A stretch of DNA of 32,683 bases from Erysipelotrichaceae bacterium (GTDB taxonomy: Bacteria; Bacillota_I; Bacilli_A; Erysipelotrichales; Erysipelotrichaceae), in assembly GCA_022780745.1 (NCBI GenBank), contig JALEVB010000019.1:1-32683 (forward strand). Direction: 5' to 3'. The notes beneath the pieces are model-generated. The model was not told the DNA's origin. It saw only the letters and a program-made list of their open reading frames with translations, and made no database searches. Positions 1-7,716 of this stretch are shown here, one piece after another. How positions within the stretch are numbered: the stretch's first letter is position 1; the number at the start of each line of letters is the position of its first letter. A program made the translations under genes and the position numbers.

Positions 1-1149
1 GGCGGTTCGTCGACAAGCGAAACTACAACAACTACAACTGATGAAACAACAGAGACTGCTGGAGCAATCAAGATTGGTAACTCTGGTCCATTGACTGGTG
101 GTGCTGCTGTTTATGGTATAGCTGTTAAGAACGCTATTGAATTAGCTGTTGAAGAAATTAATGCTATGGGTGGTCTTCAATTTGAATATAATCCTCAGGA
201 TGACGCTCATGATGCTGAAAAAGCAGTTACTGCTTATGGTGTATTAACTGACTGGGGTATGCAGATTTCATTAGGTAATGTTACTTCTACTCCAATGGCT
301 GCAGTTGCTCCTATGTATTCAGAAGATCATATTTTTGCATTAACTCCAAGTGCAAGTTCTTTAGCTTCTATTTATAGCGATACTCAAAATATGAGTGGAA
401 GTTATGGTACAGTATTCCAGATGTGCTTTACTGATCCTAACCAAGGTACAGCTAGTGCTCAATATATCAAAGCTCACAGTGATTTAGGAACTAAGATTGC
501 TATTATCTATAAGAATGATGATAACTATTCTAGTGGTGTTCGTGATAAATTTGTTGCTACTGCTGCTACAGAAGGTTTGGAAGTTGTTTATGAAGGTACA
601 TTTGATGATTCTAATGCTACTGACTTTACAGTTCAATTGAATCAAGCTCAATCTAGTGGTGCTGATTTAGTATTCTTACCTATTTATTATGATCCTGCTT
701 CATTAATATTAACTCAAGCTAATGCTATGAACTATACTCCAACATTCTTTGGTGTTGATGGTATGGATGGTATCCTTTCTCTTGAAGGATTTGATACTTC
801 TTTGGCTGAAGGCGTTTATTTATTAACACCATTCTCAGCTGATGCTACTGATGATAAGACAGTTAATTTCGTTACTAAATATCAGGAAAAATATGGTGAA
901 ACTCCTAACCAATTTGCTGCTGATGCTTATGACTGTGTATATGCAGTTTATCAGGCTTGTACAAATGGTAATGTTACAGCTGATATGAGTGCTAGTGAAA
1001 TTGCTGATATCTTAGTTGATCAGTTTACATCTATGACATTTAATGGTATTACAGGTACTGATGTTACTTGGGCTGCTACTGGTGAAGTTAGTAAGTCTCC
1101 TAAAGCTGTAGTTATCACTGATGGCGTTTACGTTGGCGTTGAAGACTAA
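1..1149 (+). CDS. livJ: Branched-chain amino acid ABC transporter, substrate-binding lipoprotein (5' partial)
   Basis: The reading frame is open from the first base, so the start codon and the lipoprotein signal lie upstream of the window. The visible N-terminus is a Ser/Thr/Glu-rich linker (residues 1-20 of the visible part), typical of the flexible tether after a lipidated cysteine. It is followed by a periplasmic-binding-protein type I fold beginning IKIGNSGPLTGGAAVYG, the usual opening of LivJ/LivK-type receptors. The protein binds the amino acid outside the membrane and delivers it to the LivHM-LivGF importer encoded directly downstream. Ligand specificity (Leu/Ile/Val or another amino acid) cannot be fixed from sequence. 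Codon use is strongly biased to GCT and GTT, as expected for a highly expressed receptor. An internal ATG- or TTG-type start would remove the conserved first strand and is not credible. Confidence 0.93.
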   Translation, partial: GGSSTSETTTTTTDETTETAGAIKIGNSGPLTGGAAVYGIAVKNAIELAVEEINAMGGLQFEYNPQDDAHDAEKAVTAYGVLTDWGMQISLGNVTSTPMAAVAPMYSEDHIFALTPSASSLASIYSDTQNMSGSYGTVFQMCFTDPNQGTASAQYIKAHSDLGTKIAIIYKNDDNYSSGVRDKFVATAATEGLEVVYEGTFDDSNATDFTVQLNQAQSSGADLVFLPIYYDPASLILTQANAMNYTPTFFGVDGMDGILSLEGFDTSLAEGVYLLTPFSADATDDKTVNFVTKYQEKYGETPNQFAADAYDCVYAVYQACTNGNVTADMSASEIADILVDQFTSMTFNGITGTDVTWAATGEVSKSPKAVVITDGVYVGVED

Positions 1150-1173
1150 TTAGTAATAAAGTTATAGTTTTTA

Positions 1174-1202
1174 AAAGGTTGCCAATTTTATTGGTAACCT
1201 TT
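1174..1202 (+). terminator. Intercistronic hairpin between livJ and livH
   Basis: A 12-bp stem (AAAGGTTGCCAA with TTGGTAACCTTT, one G-U pair) around the 5-base loop TTTTA lies in the 92-base gap after livJ. It is not followed by a clean U-run; the next bases are ACTATATTTATAG. It is therefore probably a partial terminator or a 3' stabiliser that keeps receptor mRNA in excess over permease mRNA, a usual arrangement in ABC importer operons. Confidence 0.6.
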
Positions 1203-1241
1203 ACTATATTTATAGTTATAATTTATAAGGAGGTAAATTAT

Positions 1242-2117
1242 ATGGCCTTTCTATCGTATCTTATTAATGGATTGGGTCTTGGTAGTGTTTATGCTATTAT
1301 TGCATTAGGATATACAATGGTTTATGGTATTGCAAAGATGCTTAATTTTGCTCATGGTGATATTATCATGATTGGTGCTTATGTGGCATTTTTTGCCTTA
1401 AGCAGATTTCAGCTGCCTTTGTTTGTTAGTGTTATTTTATCAATTGTGGTTTGTACGATCTTAGGTGTCGTTATTGAAAGATTAGCTTATAAACCATTGA
1501 GACAGGCTAGCAGTTTATCTGTTTTGATTACTGCTATTGGTGTTAGTTATTTTTTGCAAAATGCTGCGCAATTACTTTGGACTTCTAATACTAAAGTATT
1601 TCCTTCTATTGTTTCTAATGCCTATTTGAAAATAGGTGACCTTTCAATATCTTATTTGACAATTATTACGATTGCAGTTTGTATTGCTATTATGATCGTT
1701 TTGACTTTATTTATTAATAAGACTAAAACTGGTATGGCAATGCGTGCCTGTAGTGAGGATAAGGGTGCAGCAATGTTGATGGGTATTAATGTTAATACTA
1801 CAATTTCTATTACCTTTGCTATTGGTTCTGGTTTGGCTGCTATTGCTTCAATATTATTGTGTGCTACATATCCGTCAGTTTATCCAACATTGGGGTCTAT
1901 GCCTGGTATTAAGGCTTTTACTGCTGCTGTTTTTGGTGGTATTGGTTCTATTCCTGGTGCTTTCTTGGGTGGACTTATGCTTGGTGTTATTGAAACATTG
2001 ACTAAAGCTTATATTTCTACACAATTATCAGATGCTATCGTGTTTGCTGTTTTGATTGTCGTTTTATTGATCAAGCCTACTGGTTTGTTGGGTAAGAAGA
2101 TATCAGAAAAAGTGTAG
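1242..2117 (+). CDS. livH: Branched-chain amino acid ABC transporter permease LivH
   Basis: This is one of the two membrane permeases of the Liv importer, 291 residues and hydrophobic throughout, with about eight predicted membrane segments. The early stretch GLGSVYAIIALGYTMVYGI and the following LNFAHGDIIMIGAY are hallmarks of LivH. A GGIGSIPGAFLGG loop in the last third matches the family's cytoplasmic contact region. I take ATG 1242 as the start because AAGGAGG sits 8 bases upstream (1227-1233); longer versions of the frame run back into the intergenic hairpin. It is followed by livM after 13 bases and is co-transcribed with it. Confidence 0.94.
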   Translation: MAFLSYLINGLGLGSVYAIIALGYTMVYGIAKMLNFAHGDIIMIGAYVAFFALSRFQLPLFVSVILSIVVCTILGVVIERLAYKPLRQASSLSVLITAIGVSYFLQNAAQLLWTSNTKVFPSIVSNAYLKIGDLSISYLTIITIAVCIAIMIVLTLFINKTKTGMAMRACSEDKGAAMLMGINVNTTISITFAIGSGLAAIASILLCATYPSVYPTLGSMPGIKAFTAAVFGGIGSIPGAFLGGLMLGVIETLTKAYISTQLSDAIVFAVLIVVLLIKPTGLLGKKISEKV

Positions 2118-2130
2118 GGGGATAGGTATT

Positions 2131-3198
2131 ATGAAAAATATAATTAATAAAATATTTGATGCTAAGCATCGTAGTCGTACTTTTTCTTATATATTAGTTA
2201 TTGCTTGTTATATTCTTGTTGAAGTCTTAATGAGTACTGGTAATATTACTAGTTTGTTAAAGGGATTATTAGTTCCATTATGTTGTTATATCGTTGCAGC
2301 ATTGGCTTTGAACCTTGTTGTTGGGGTAAGCGGTGAGCTTAGCTTGGGACAAGCTGGTTTTATGAGTATTGGTGCTTTTAGTGCTGTATGTGTAGCTGGT
2401 TATTTAGGTAATATTGTTGCGAATGATATTGTTAGACTGATCATTGCGATGATCGTTGGGGCAATAGTTGCTGCTGTTTTTGGCTTTATTATTGGTATAC
2501 CAGTATTAAAACTGCAGGGTGATTATCTGGCTATTGTTACTTTGGCTTTTGGTCAGATCATTAAGAGTGTTATTAATAATATGTATGTTGGTTTTGATAA
2601 TAATGGTTTTCAGTTTAGTTTTGTTACTAATAATCTGAAGCTTGGTGAGGGTGCTAAGATCTTATTAAATGGACCAATGGGAGCTACTGGTACCAGTCGT
2701 ATTTCGACTTTTACAGTTGGTGTTATTTTGATTATTATTAGTTTAATTGTTATTTATAATTTAATGTATAGTAAAAATGGTAGAGCTATTATGGCTTGCC
2801 GTGATAATCGTATTGCTGCTAGTACTGTTGGTATTAATATTGCGAATACTAAGATGTTGGCTTTTGTTATTAGTGCTGCTTTAGCAGGGGCTGCAGGTGC
2901 TTTATATGCACTTAATTATGCTACTTTAGTTCCAGCTAAGTTTGATTTTAATACTTCGATCTTAATTCTGGTATATGTAGTATTAGGTGGTTTAGGTAAT
3001 ATGAATGGTACGATCATTTCTACGGTTGTTTTATTGTTACTACCTGAATTATTAAGATCTCTACGTGATTATCGTATGTTGATTTATGCTATCGTCTTGA
3101 TCGTTATTATGATCGTTACGAATAATAGTCGTATGAAAACGATTATTGAATCATTTAAGAAAAAAATAAGTGGAAAAGGAGTAAAGGCTCATGACTAA
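2131..3198 (+). CDS. livM: Branched-chain amino acid ABC transporter permease LivM
   Basis: The second membrane permease of the Liv importer has 355 residues. After a basic N-terminus come several membrane helices. Characteristic LivM motifs are seen: NLVVGVSGELSLGQAGFMSI near residues 60-80, KLQGDYLAIVTLAFGQI around residue 130, and LGGLGNMNGTI near the C-terminal third. It pairs with LivH to form the channel. The start is supported by a GGGGGAT purine run just upstream. The 3' end overlaps livG by 8 bases, which indicates translational coupling to the ATPase. Confidence 0.94.
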   Translation: MKNIINKIFDAKHRSRTFSYILVIACYILVEVLMSTGNITSLLKGLLVPLCCYIVAALALNLVVGVSGELSLGQAGFMSIGAFSAVCVAGYLGNIVANDIVRLIIAMIVGAIVAAVFGFIIGIPVLKLQGDYLAIVTLAFGQIIKSVINNMYVGFDNNGFQFSFVTNNLKLGEGAKILLNGPMGATGTSRISTFTVGVILIIISLIVIYNLMYSKNGRAIMACRDNRIAASTVGINIANTKMLAFVISAALAGAAGALYALNYATLVPAKFDFNTSILILVYVVLGGLGNMNGTIISTVVLLLLPELLRSLRDYRMLIYAIVLIVIMIVTNNSRMKTIIESFKKKISGKGVKAHD

Positions 3199-3961
3199 TA
3201 AGACTCCAGTGTTAGAAGTAAAAGATCTTGGTATTGATTTTGGTGGTTTAACTGCTGTTAATAATTTTAATATGGAGATCTATCCTCATGAGATCGTAGG
3301 TTTGATTGGACCTAATGGTGCAGGTAAGACTACGGTATTTAATATGTTAACAAAGGTTTATGAACCTACGCGTGGTAAAATTATTTTGTGTGGTAAAGAT
3401 ATGGATAAAATGGATACGGTGGCTGCTAATAAGGCTGGCATTGCTCGTACTTTCCAGAATATTCGTTTGTTTACTAATTTGAGTGTTATTGATAATGTTA
3501 AAATAGGTATGCATAATTCTATTAAGTATTCGACTCTTGATAGTATTTTAAGATTGCCTAAGTATTATAAAGAAGAAGCTAGGATCCATAAAGAAGCTAT
3601 GGAGCTTTTGAAGATCTTTAATATGGATAAGGAAGCTGATGTACTGGCTGGTAATTTGCCTTATGGTGCTCAAAGAAGATTGGAGATTGCTAGAGCTTTA
3701 GCTACTGATCCTAAGTTATTATTATTGGATGAACCGGCAGCTGGTATGAATCCTCAGGAAACAGAAGAACTGATGGAGACAATCAGATTTGTTCGTGATC
3801 ATTTTGATATTTCCATATTATTGATTGAGCATGATATGAATCTGGTTATGGGTATTTGTGAGCGTATTACCGTATTGAATTATGGTATGGTACTGGCACA
3901 TGGCTTACCTGAAGAAATACAGTCTAATCCTGCTGTTATTAAGGCTTATTTAGGAGATTAG
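3191..3961 (+). CDS. livG: Branched-chain amino acid ABC transporter ATP-binding protein LivG
   Basis: This cytoplasmic ATPase of the Liv importer has 256 residues. Walker A is GPNGAGKTT (residues 40-48). The long insert typical of LivG follows the Q-loop (ARTFQNIRLFTNLSV). The signature motif is the LivG variant YGAQRRLEIARAL instead of LSGGQ, Walker B is LLLLDEPAAGMNP, and the switch histidine is in LLIEHDM. The C-terminal tail ending in IKAYLGD is conserved in the family. The start ATG overlaps livM by 8 bases and has GGAAAAGGAG upstream. It should form a heterodimer with the LivF encoded 3 bases downstream. Confidence 0.95.
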   Translation: MTNKTPVLEVKDLGIDFGGLTAVNNFNMEIYPHEIVGLIGPNGAGKTTVFNMLTKVYEPTRGKIILCGKDMDKMDTVAANKAGIARTFQNIRLFTNLSVIDNVKIGMHNSIKYSTLDSILRLPKYYKEEARIHKEAMELLKIFNMDKEADVLAGNLPYGAQRRLEIARALATDPKLLLLDEPAAGMNPQETEELMETIRFVRDHFDISILLIEHDMNLVMGICERITVLNYGMVLAHGLPEEIQSNPAVIKAYLGD

Positions 3962-3964
3962 TTT

Positions 3965-4669
3965 ATGTTAAAAGTAGAGAATTTAGTAGTTCATTATGGC
4001 ATGATTGAGGCCATTAAAGGTATTTCTTTTACTATCAATGATGGGGAAATCGTTGCACTTATTGGTGCTAATGGAGCTGGCAAGACAACTACGATGCATA
4101 CTATTAGTGGTTTGATTCGTCCAACTAAGGGTTCAATTACTTTAGATGGTAAGGAATTGACAAAAGTCAATGCGGATAAGATCGTTACTTTGGGTATTGC
4201 ACAGGTACCTGAAAGAAGAAGAGTTTTTGCGAGTCAGACGGTTGAAGAGAATCTGATGTTAGGTGCTTATACTAGAAAAGATAAGGATGGTATTAAAGCT
4301 GATCTGGAGATGGTTTTTGAGCGTTTTCCACGTTTAAAGGAAAGAAGAAAGCAGCCTGCTGGTACTTTATCTGGTGGTGAACAGCAGATGTTAGCTATGG
4401 GTAGAGCATTAATGGCTAGACCTAAGATCTTATTGATGGATGAGCCTAGTATGGGTTTGTCACCATTGCTAGTTAAGGAAATTTTTAGTATCATTGAAAG
4501 TATAAATAAGCAAGGTACAACTATTCTGCTAGTAGAACAAAATGCTAAGATGGCTTTAGCAATTGCGAATAGAGCATATGTTTTAGAGACTGGAAAGATC
4601 GTTGTTAGTGGAACAGGAGAAGAGCTTGCTAATAGTGAGTCTATTAAGAAGGCTTATCTAGGAGGATAA
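3965..4669 (+). CDS. livF: Branched-chain amino acid ABC transporter ATP-binding protein LivF
   Basis: The second ATPase of the importer has 234 residues, the normal LivF length. Walker A is GANGAGKTT, the signature is the canonical LSGGEQQMLAMGRAL, Walker B is ILLMDEPSMGLSP, and the H-loop position reads LVEQNAK (Gln in place of His, as usual in LivF). The conserved PERRRVFASQTVEENL segment typical of LivF is present. It follows livG after 3 bases and precedes the CBS-ACT gene by 4 bases, so all belong to one transcript. Confidence 0.95.
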   Translation: MLKVENLVVHYGMIEAIKGISFTINDGEIVALIGANGAGKTTTMHTISGLIRPTKGSITLDGKELTKVNADKIVTLGIAQVPERRRVFASQTVEENLMLGAYTRKDKDGIKADLEMVFERFPRLKERRKQPAGTLSGGEQQMLAMGRALMARPKILLMDEPSMGLSPLLVKEIFSIIESINKQGTTILLVEQNAKMALAIANRAYVLETGKIVVSGTGEELANSESIKKAYLGG

Positions 4670-4673
4670 TACT

Positions 4674-5330
4674 ATGTATGTTAAAGATCAAATGAACAAC
4701 AAACCTTATTGTGTTACTAAGGAAACTTCCATTTCTAAGGCTTTGGAAATCATGTCGATGCATAATTTTCATCGTTTGCCTGTTGTTGATAAAGATAATA
4801 ATCTTGTTGGTTTAATTACTGAAGGACTAATTAGCGAAGCTACTCCAGGTAAAGCGACCTCTTTGTCTATTTATGAAATCAATTATTTGTTAAATAAGAG
4901 TAATGTTGGTGATATCATGATCAAAGATGTTGTTACTATTGATCCTGATGCTTTATTGGAAGAAGCTGCAGTTAAGATGCGTACTAATGATATTGGCTGC
5001 TTGATTGCTTGTAGAGATAATAAAGTGACTGGTATTATTACGCAAAATGATATCTTTAGAGCTTTTATTGATTTATTGGGTTATAATCGTAAAGGTACCA
5101 GATATGTTATTAATGTTAAAGAGGATAAAGTTGGTATTTTAGCTGATGTTGCAATGTTATTTAAGCAATTGGATATTAATATTACTAATCTGGCTGTTTA
5201 TAATACTTCTCGTGGTATTGAAGTTGTTGTTATTGCTACGGGTGATAAGTGTAATGAGGCTGCTAAGGCTTTAACTGATAGTGGCTATAATTTAACTGAT
5301 GTTTTAACAAAAGAGGAAGGAACTAATTAA
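4674..5330 (+). CDS. CBS-CBS-ACT domain protein (AcuB-like) of the liv operon
   Basis: This is a 218-residue soluble protein with two CBS motifs (about residues 5-60 and 78-135) and a C-terminal ACT domain (about 143-212, beginning YVINVKEDKVGILADVAMLF). CBS pairs bind adenine nucleotides and ACT domains often bind amino acids, so a ligand-sensing role is plausible. The position as last gene of the liv operon suggests it senses branched-chain amino acids or tunes the importer; this is inference. The same type of gene follows livF in streptococci, from memory, so the association looks conserved. It resembles AcuB, but there is no acetoin gene here and the acuB name would mislead. AGGAGG overlaps the livF end at proper spacing to the ATG. 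Confidence 0.88.
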   Translation: MYVKDQMNNKPYCVTKETSISKALEIMSMHNFHRLPVVDKDNNLVGLITEGLISEATPGKATSLSIYEINYLLNKSNVGDIMIKDVVTIDPDALLEEAAVKMRTNDIGCLIACRDNKVTGIITQNDIFRAFIDLLGYNRKGTRYVINVKEDKVGILADVAMLFKQLDINITNLAVYNTSRGIEVVVIATGDKCNEAAKALTDSGYNLTDVLTKEEGTN

Positions 5331-5343
5331 AAGTTCCTTTTTG
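5317..5343 (+). terminator. Intrinsic terminator of the liv operon
   Basis: The 8-bp stem AAGGAACT / AGTTCCTT with a 7-base loop is followed by TTTTTG. The left arm and the stop codon of the CBS-ACT gene overlap, so the hairpin begins inside the coding region. It closes the liv transcript before nadE. Confidence 0.85.
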
Positions 5344-5346
5344 TTA

Positions 5347-5355
5347 TGCTAAAAT
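5347..5355 (+). promoter_or_regulatory. Extended -10 promoter for nadE
   Basis: TATGCTAAAAT contains TGnTAAAAT, an extended -10 element, 20 bases upstream of the nadE ATG and just after the liv terminator. A convincing -35 is not seen, which fits an extended -10 promoter. CGGAGG follows as ribosome binding site. Confidence 0.55.
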
Positions 5356-5374
5356 AAATACGGAGGCTTAAAAT

Positions 5375-7291
5375 ATGAAGCGTTATAGTTATTATAAAGT
5401 AGCTAGTGTTACTAGTGATGTTTATATAGGTGATCCTTTTAAAAATGAACAAGCAATATTAGATGCCTGTAAACAGCTGGATGATGATGTACAGCTGGTG
5501 GTTTTTCCTGAGCTTTGCTTAACTGGTTATACCTGTCAGGATCTTTTTTATGAAAATCTGTTATTAGATAATGCTTTAGCTGCATTGGAAGATATGCTGG
5601 TAAAAATGAAAGAGAATCTGGTAATGGTTGTTTCTTTGCCATTGAGGATAAAGAATAAATTATATAATTGTGCTGCTGTTTGTTTTGATCATGAAGTGTT
5701 GGGTATACAGGCTAAGACTTATATTCCTTCTTATAATGAATTTTATGAGACTAGATGGTTTAGCAGTGGAAAAGGTTTATGTGAGAAGGTTATTATTGCT
5801 GGTAAAGAAGTAGTGGTTTGTAATGATCTTGTCGTTAAAGATCTTACGACTAATGCTTGTATAGGTGTTGAGATATGTGAAGATCTTTGGGTTGCAGATC
5901 CTGTTAGTACTTCATTATGTTTAGCTGGAGCTAATATTATTTGTAATCCTAGTGCTTCTAATGAAGTAATTGCTAAGAGTGCTTATCGTTTGGATCTGGT
6001 TAAGATGCAAAGTGCTAAGAATTATTGTGCTTATATTTATAGTAGTGCTGGTAATGATGAGAGCAGTAGTGATCTGGTATTTAGTGGTCATGATATAATC
6101 TGTGAAAATGGCAGTGTCTTAAATGTTCGTAAGATGAATGATGAGCATAATTTTATCATGGCAGAAATTGATTTGGATCGTCTTACTAATGATCGCTTAC
6201 GTTTTAAGACTAGTTTATGGGAAGATAGAGATGCGACATATGTTACTTTTAGTTCTAGAGCATATGATGATATTGAATTAAGCAGAAAAGTTGATGCTTA
6301 TCCTTTTGTTTTACAGGATGATAAGTTGAGAATTGAAAGATGTCAGGATATTATTAATATTCAGGCTCATGGTTTAGCTACGCGTTTAAAGAAGATCAAT
6401 GGTCAAAATGTGGTTATTGGTATTAGTGGCGGTTTAGATTCGACATTGGCTTTATTGGTGTGTGAGAAGGCTTTTAGATTGAATCATCTGGATCCTAAAG
6501 GTATTCATGCGATTACGATGCCTGGTTTTGGAACGACATCAAGAACAAAGAATAATGCTGATAAATTAATGGAATTGCTTCATGTTTCAAGTGAAGAGAT
6601 ATCGATCGTTGATAGTGCTATTTTGCATCTAAAGGATATTGGTCATGATATTAATATTCATGATATTACTTATGAGAATGCTCAGGCTCGTGAAAGAACA
6701 CAGATCTTAATGGATCTAGCTAATAAATATAATGGTTTTGTGGTTGGTACTGGAGATTTGAGTGAGCTGGCTTTGGGATGGTGTACTTATAATGGGGATC
6801 ATATGAGTATGTATGCTGTGAATGTTTCTGTTCCTAAGACTTTGGTTAGATATATTGTTGAAAGTGAGGCTATTAGTGCTTTAAATAACAATAATAAAGA
6901 ATTGCATGATGTTTTGATCGATATTTGTGATACTCCGGTTTCTCCTGAGTTATTACCTCCTGATGCTAGCGGTAAGATTACTCAAAAAACCGAAGAGGTA
7001 TTGGGTTCATATGATCTGCATGATTTCTTTATGTATTATATGCTGAGATTTCATAAACGTCCTAAAGAGATATATGATCTATGCTGTATCGCTTTTAAGG
7101 ATGTTGATAAAGAGGTTATTAAGAAGGCTATTAATACTTTCTATAATCGTTTCTTTTCGCAGCAGTTCAAGCGTAATTGTATGCCTGATGGTGTAAAGGT
7201 TGGTTCAATCTGTTTTAGTCCTAGAGGTGACTGGCGTATGCCTAGTGATGCTTCTAGAAATATGTGGTTAAATGATTTAAAAGAGATTTAA
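5375..7291 (+). CDS. nadE: Glutamine-dependent NAD(+) synthetase
   Basis: This protein makes NAD+ from deamido-NAD+, ATP and glutamine in the last step of NAD synthesis. It has 638 residues and two domains. The N-terminal nitrilase-like glutaminase domain has the full Glu-Lys-Cys triad at E46 (FPELCLTGY), K114 (QAKTYIP) and C168 (IGVEICEDLW). The C-terminal synthetase domain has the pyrophosphate loop GISGGLDSTLALL and the later STGDLSELALGW-like segment (GTGDLSELALGW). The length agrees with the long glutamine-using class rather than the short ammonia-only enzyme. It is monocistronic, with its own promoter and a bidirectional terminator. Confidence 0.96.
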   Translation: MKRYSYYKVASVTSDVYIGDPFKNEQAILDACKQLDDDVQLVVFPELCLTGYTCQDLFYENLLLDNALAALEDMLVKMKENLVMVVSLPLRIKNKLYNCAAVCFDHEVLGIQAKTYIPSYNEFYETRWFSSGKGLCEKVIIAGKEVVVCNDLVVKDLTTNACIGVEICEDLWVADPVSTSLCLAGANIICNPSASNEVIAKSAYRLDLVKMQSAKNYCAYIYSSAGNDESSSDLVFSGHDIICENGSVLNVRKMNDEHNFIMAEIDLDRLTNDRLRFKTSLWEDRDATYVTFSSRAYDDIELSRKVDAYPFVLQDDKLRIERCQDIINIQAHGLATRLKKINGQNVVIGISGGLDSTLALLVCEKAFRLNHLDPKGIHAITMPGFGTTSRTKNNADKLMELLHVSSEEISIVDSAILHLKDIGHDINIHDITYENAQARERTQILMDLANKYNGFVVGTGDLSELALGWCTYNGDHMSMYAVNVSVPKTLVRYIVESEAISALNNNNKELHDVLIDICDTPVSPELLPPDASGKITQKTEEVLGSYDLHDFFMYYMLRFHKRPKEIYDLCCIAFKDVDKEVIKKAINTFYNRFFSQQFKRNCMPDGVKVGSICFSPRGDWRMPSDASRNMWLNDLKEI

Positions 7292-7317
7292 AAAAGCTGT
7301 TATAAACAGCTTTTTTT
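7290..7317. terminator. Bidirectional terminator between nadE and the GNAT gene
   Basis: AAAAAAGCTGTT and AACAGCTTTTTT form a 12-bp perfect stem with the 3-base loop ATA. U-runs are produced on both strands, so the element can end nadE and also the convergent minus-strand pair. It overlaps both stop codons. Confidence 0.9.
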
Positions 7318-7716
7318 CATCATGATATGGGGACAGTGTTCATCCATATATTCATCACCATAGGCTAGATATCCTAGTTTTTCATAGAAGCCTTTGGCTT
7401 GTAACTGAGCGCTTAGATATATCGTATCTGTTTGTTTAAAGCCTATTTCTTCTAAGGTTTTCATGACTTTTGATGCTAAATGGTTTTTACGATAGGTTTG
7501 TAATACACATATTCTTCCAATATGATATTCACCATTTTCTTGATATATTCTACCTGTTGCAATAGGTTTATCATTATCATATAAAATAACATGGGTAGCT
7601 ATCTTATCTGTTTCATCTAATTCAGTACTAAAGCCTTGTTCATCCATGAAGACTTGTTTTCTTACAGCATAGGCATCATTAAAGTAAATGTCAGTATTGC
7701 CATTAATTATTTTCAT
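7300..7716 (-). CDS. GNAT family N-acetyltransferase
   Basis: A 138-residue single-domain acetyltransferase. It opens with the pattern AVRKQVFMDEQGFSTELD followed by DKIATHVILY, which is characteristic of the YjcF/ElaA branch of the GNAT superfamily. The acetyl-CoA binding region is IGRICVLQTYRKNHLASKVM (an R-x-x-x-x-A variant of the Q/RxxGxG/A motif), and the C-terminal AKGFYEKLGYLAYGDEYMDE is typical. The acceptor substrate is unknown. The gene overlaps the upstream membrane protein gene by 14 bases and is co-transcribed with it. The ATG at 7716 has AGGATGAT just upstream. Confidence 0.9.
   Translation of the reverse strand: MKIINGNTDIYFNDAYAVRKQVFMDEQGFSTELDETDKIATHVILYDNDKPIATGRIYQENGEYHIGRICVLQTYRKNHLASKVMKTLEEIGFKQTDTIYLSAQLQAKGFYEKLGYLAYGDEYMDEHCPHIMMKKSCL

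Noticed and set aside
1179-1241. N-terminal extension of livH
   Set aside because: It starts inside the intercistronic hairpin, lacks a ribosome binding site, and is not part of the LivH family pattern.
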